Assembly (NCBI RefSeq): GCF_001748365.1 | Contig: NZ_BDHH01000002.1 | Location: forward strand, 120,840 to 184,839 | DNA length: 64,000 nucleotides | Source: Fusibacter sp. 3D3 | Lineage (GTDB): Bacteria; Bacillota; Clostridia; Peptostreptococcales; Acidaminobacteraceae | Direction of reading: 5' to 3' | In this document: positions 62,995 to 64,000 of the stretch, in pieces | Position numbering within the stretch: position 1 is the first letter of the stretch | Layout of the letters: each line of letters begins with the position of its first letter | Translations under genes and position numbers: made by a program | The notes under the pieces: generated by a model | The model's input: the letters and a program-made list of their open reading frames with translations, nothing else | Told to the model about the DNA's origin: nothing | The model's database searches: none

Positions 62995-64000
62995 AGGTTG
63001 CTCCTTCATAGTGAGGCAGATAAATATGAACAGTAGTCCCCACTTGATATTTGCTTTCAATTTCCATTTTGCCGTCGTTTTGAATGAGCAAGCTATTAAC
63101 AACCGATAATCCCAAGCCAATGCCCTTGGGATTAGTGGTGAAAAATGGATCAAAAATGCGTTCGAGATTTTCAGGTGGGATACCATGGCCGGTATCCATA
63201 AAGCTGAGCTTGATCCAAGACTGACCATGGCGGTCTAATAATCGGATCTGGACAGTAAGATTGCCGTGTTCACTAAGAGCATTTACTGCATTTTTAATTA
63301 TATTAATAAAGACTTGTTCAATTTGGTCTTTATCAATGATACCAATGGGATCTTGATCCAACTCTATAATGGACAGATTAACCTGTTTTTTACGAAGTTC
63401 ATCGTCTAATATATCTAAAGATTTTTTTAAAAGTGCCTGAACTTTGACTGGTTCTTTAAAGGCATGCTTTGGTTTTGAAAAGTCTAGGAGTTCAGAGACT
63501 AAGTTGTTAATTCGATTGATCTCATAAACCATATCATCCGTAAGTTCGATGCTGGTGGTATCCGCATCAGGTAATTGTGTTCTAATATACTGAATCCCTG
63601 TTTTTAAGCCAGTCAATGGATTGCGAATTTCATGGGCCATACCGGCTGCAAATTGGCCCACACTGGCGAGCCTATTGACCCTTATGATGTTGTTTTCGAG
63701 AATGCGACGTTTTGTAATGTCACTAAAACAGCAAATGATACCGATGAACTCGTTGTTCTTTCGGAGTAACAATGAGATACTCACATCCAAGTAGAACGCT
63801 TTGTTAGTGATTTCATCTAGGGTGATCGTCGTATTGAGCCCCTTTCTACTGTGTATGGCCTTGCCGATGTGCTGGTTCAATAGGTCCAGAATATGCGGAT
63901 TGTGATTGTACTTATTTAGAATGTCCGTGCCAGCTCGGTTGATGGTAATATGTTGGCCCTGCGCGTCAGTTGTAAGGATTCCTACAGAAGCATTCTGAAG
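62984..64000 (-). CDS. PAS-domain sensor histidine kinase (5' end outside window)
   Basis: The frame is open to the last base of the window, so the N-terminus is missing. Visible are one PAS domain (NASVGILTTDAQGQHITINRA to FIGIICCFSDITKRR), the H-box GMAHEIRNPLTGLK with the phospho-His, N-box IKNAVNAL, G1 DTGHGIPP and G2 GIGLGLSVV. A soluble NtrB/AtoS-like kinase paired with the overlapping NtrC-type regulator. The signal is unknown; a transmembrane or further PAS part may lie beyond the edge. Confidence 0.94.
   Translation of the reverse strand, partial: LQNASVGILTTDAQGQHITINRAGTDILNKYNHNPHILDLLNQHIGKAIHSRKGLNTTITLDEITNKAFYLDVSISLLLRKNNEFIGIICCFSDITKRRILENNIIRVNRLASVGQFAAGMAHEIRNPLTGLKTGIQYIRTQLPDADTTSIELTDDMVYEINRINNLVSELLDFSKPKHAFKEPVKVQALLKKSLDILDDELRKKQVNLSIIELDQDPIGIIDKDQIEQVFINIIKNAVNALSEHGNLTVQIRLLDRHGQSWIKLSFMDTGHGIPPENLERIFDPFFTTNPKGIGLGLSVVNSLLIQNDGKMEIESKYQVGTTVHIYLPHYEGATYEN

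Noticed and set aside
62984-63228. N-terminal extension of the NtrC-type regulator frame beyond its receiver domain
   Set aside because: It is the kinase gene read in another frame; the receiver domain starts normally at 62994 after AGGAGC.
1-64000. Search by eye for CRISPR arrays, tRNA/rRNA genes and prophage modules
   Set aside because: No regularly spaced direct repeats, cloverleaf-type sequences, ribosomal RNA blocks or phage structural genes were seen.

Overview
The window reads as a low-GC, anaerobic Clostridia-type chromosome (Bacillota). The support is AT-rich intergenic DNA, strong AGGAGG ribosome-binding sites, frequent TTG/GTG starts, a sigma-54 activator with a canonical -24/-12 promoter, lactose/cellobiose-type PTS parts, and typical clostridial families (DUF3793, flavodoxin, MepA-like MATE, NhaC-like carrier). 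No rRNA, tRNA, CRISPR array or prophage was seen. The genus cannot be fixed from the sequence.

Left arm (1-14 kb, almost all minus strand). A cobalamin riboswitch with its own terminator precedes a lipoprotein that runs off the window. Next come a RelE/RHH toxin-antitoxin pair and a sugar-diacid/hydroxyacid module (CdaR-type activator, small membrane partner, sodium:solute symporter, M20 amidohydrolase, glycerate kinase). An AAA+ ATPase/DUF4143 gene follows, preceded by a cluster of palindromes and embedded in a decayed tandem duplication. A heterodimeric ABC exporter closes this arm.

Core (14-29.5 kb, minus strand). One long operon is dedicated to peptidoglycan salvage: murQ, a five-gene dipeptide/oligopeptide-type ABC importer, a serine hydrolase, a PHP-domain protein with an apparent 5' frameshift, PTS IIB/IIC/IIA, MupG-type 6-phosphomuramidase (DUF871), a BadF-type amino-sugar kinase, anmK, a small membrane protein and a NagR/YvoA-type GntR regulator. 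A good sigma-A promoter in front of murQ has a DasR/NagR-like operator over its -35 box. I infer that the ABC and PTS arms import muropeptides and disaccharides, which are cut, phosphorylated and de-lactylated to GlcNAc-6-P. Several conspicuous intercistronic stem-loops may set segment-specific mRNA levels.

Middle (29.5-40.4 kb). A TetR-HTH protein with half a LysR effector domain faces a decayed CoA-transferase across a perfect palindrome. A RocR-like sigma-54 activator precedes an alanine-dehydrogenase-family gene and an NhaC-family carrier behind a perfect sigma-54 promoter. A Fur box precedes flavodoxin and DUF3793. DUF2007 and recQ complete this section.

Right arm (40.4-64 kb). This is a plastic region. 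An IS1634-type element truncates the first of two tandem AttH/lipocalin-like genes, and IS91-type and ISL3-type transposase remnants lie nearby. Between them sit two hydroxy-acid catabolic modules: LysR with a DASS carrier, esterase, enolase-superfamily dehydratase and DUF3237; and AraC with a DASS carrier and tartrate-dehydratase-type alpha/beta subunits. A MarR/MATE pair has palindromic operators. Then come a truncated degV, a chimeric DUF3841/SH3 remnant, a multi-spanning membrane protein, a CoA-disulfide-reductase gene that has lost its NAD domain behind a Fur-like box, and an NtrC-type response regulator with its PAS histidine kinase, which continues beyond the window.
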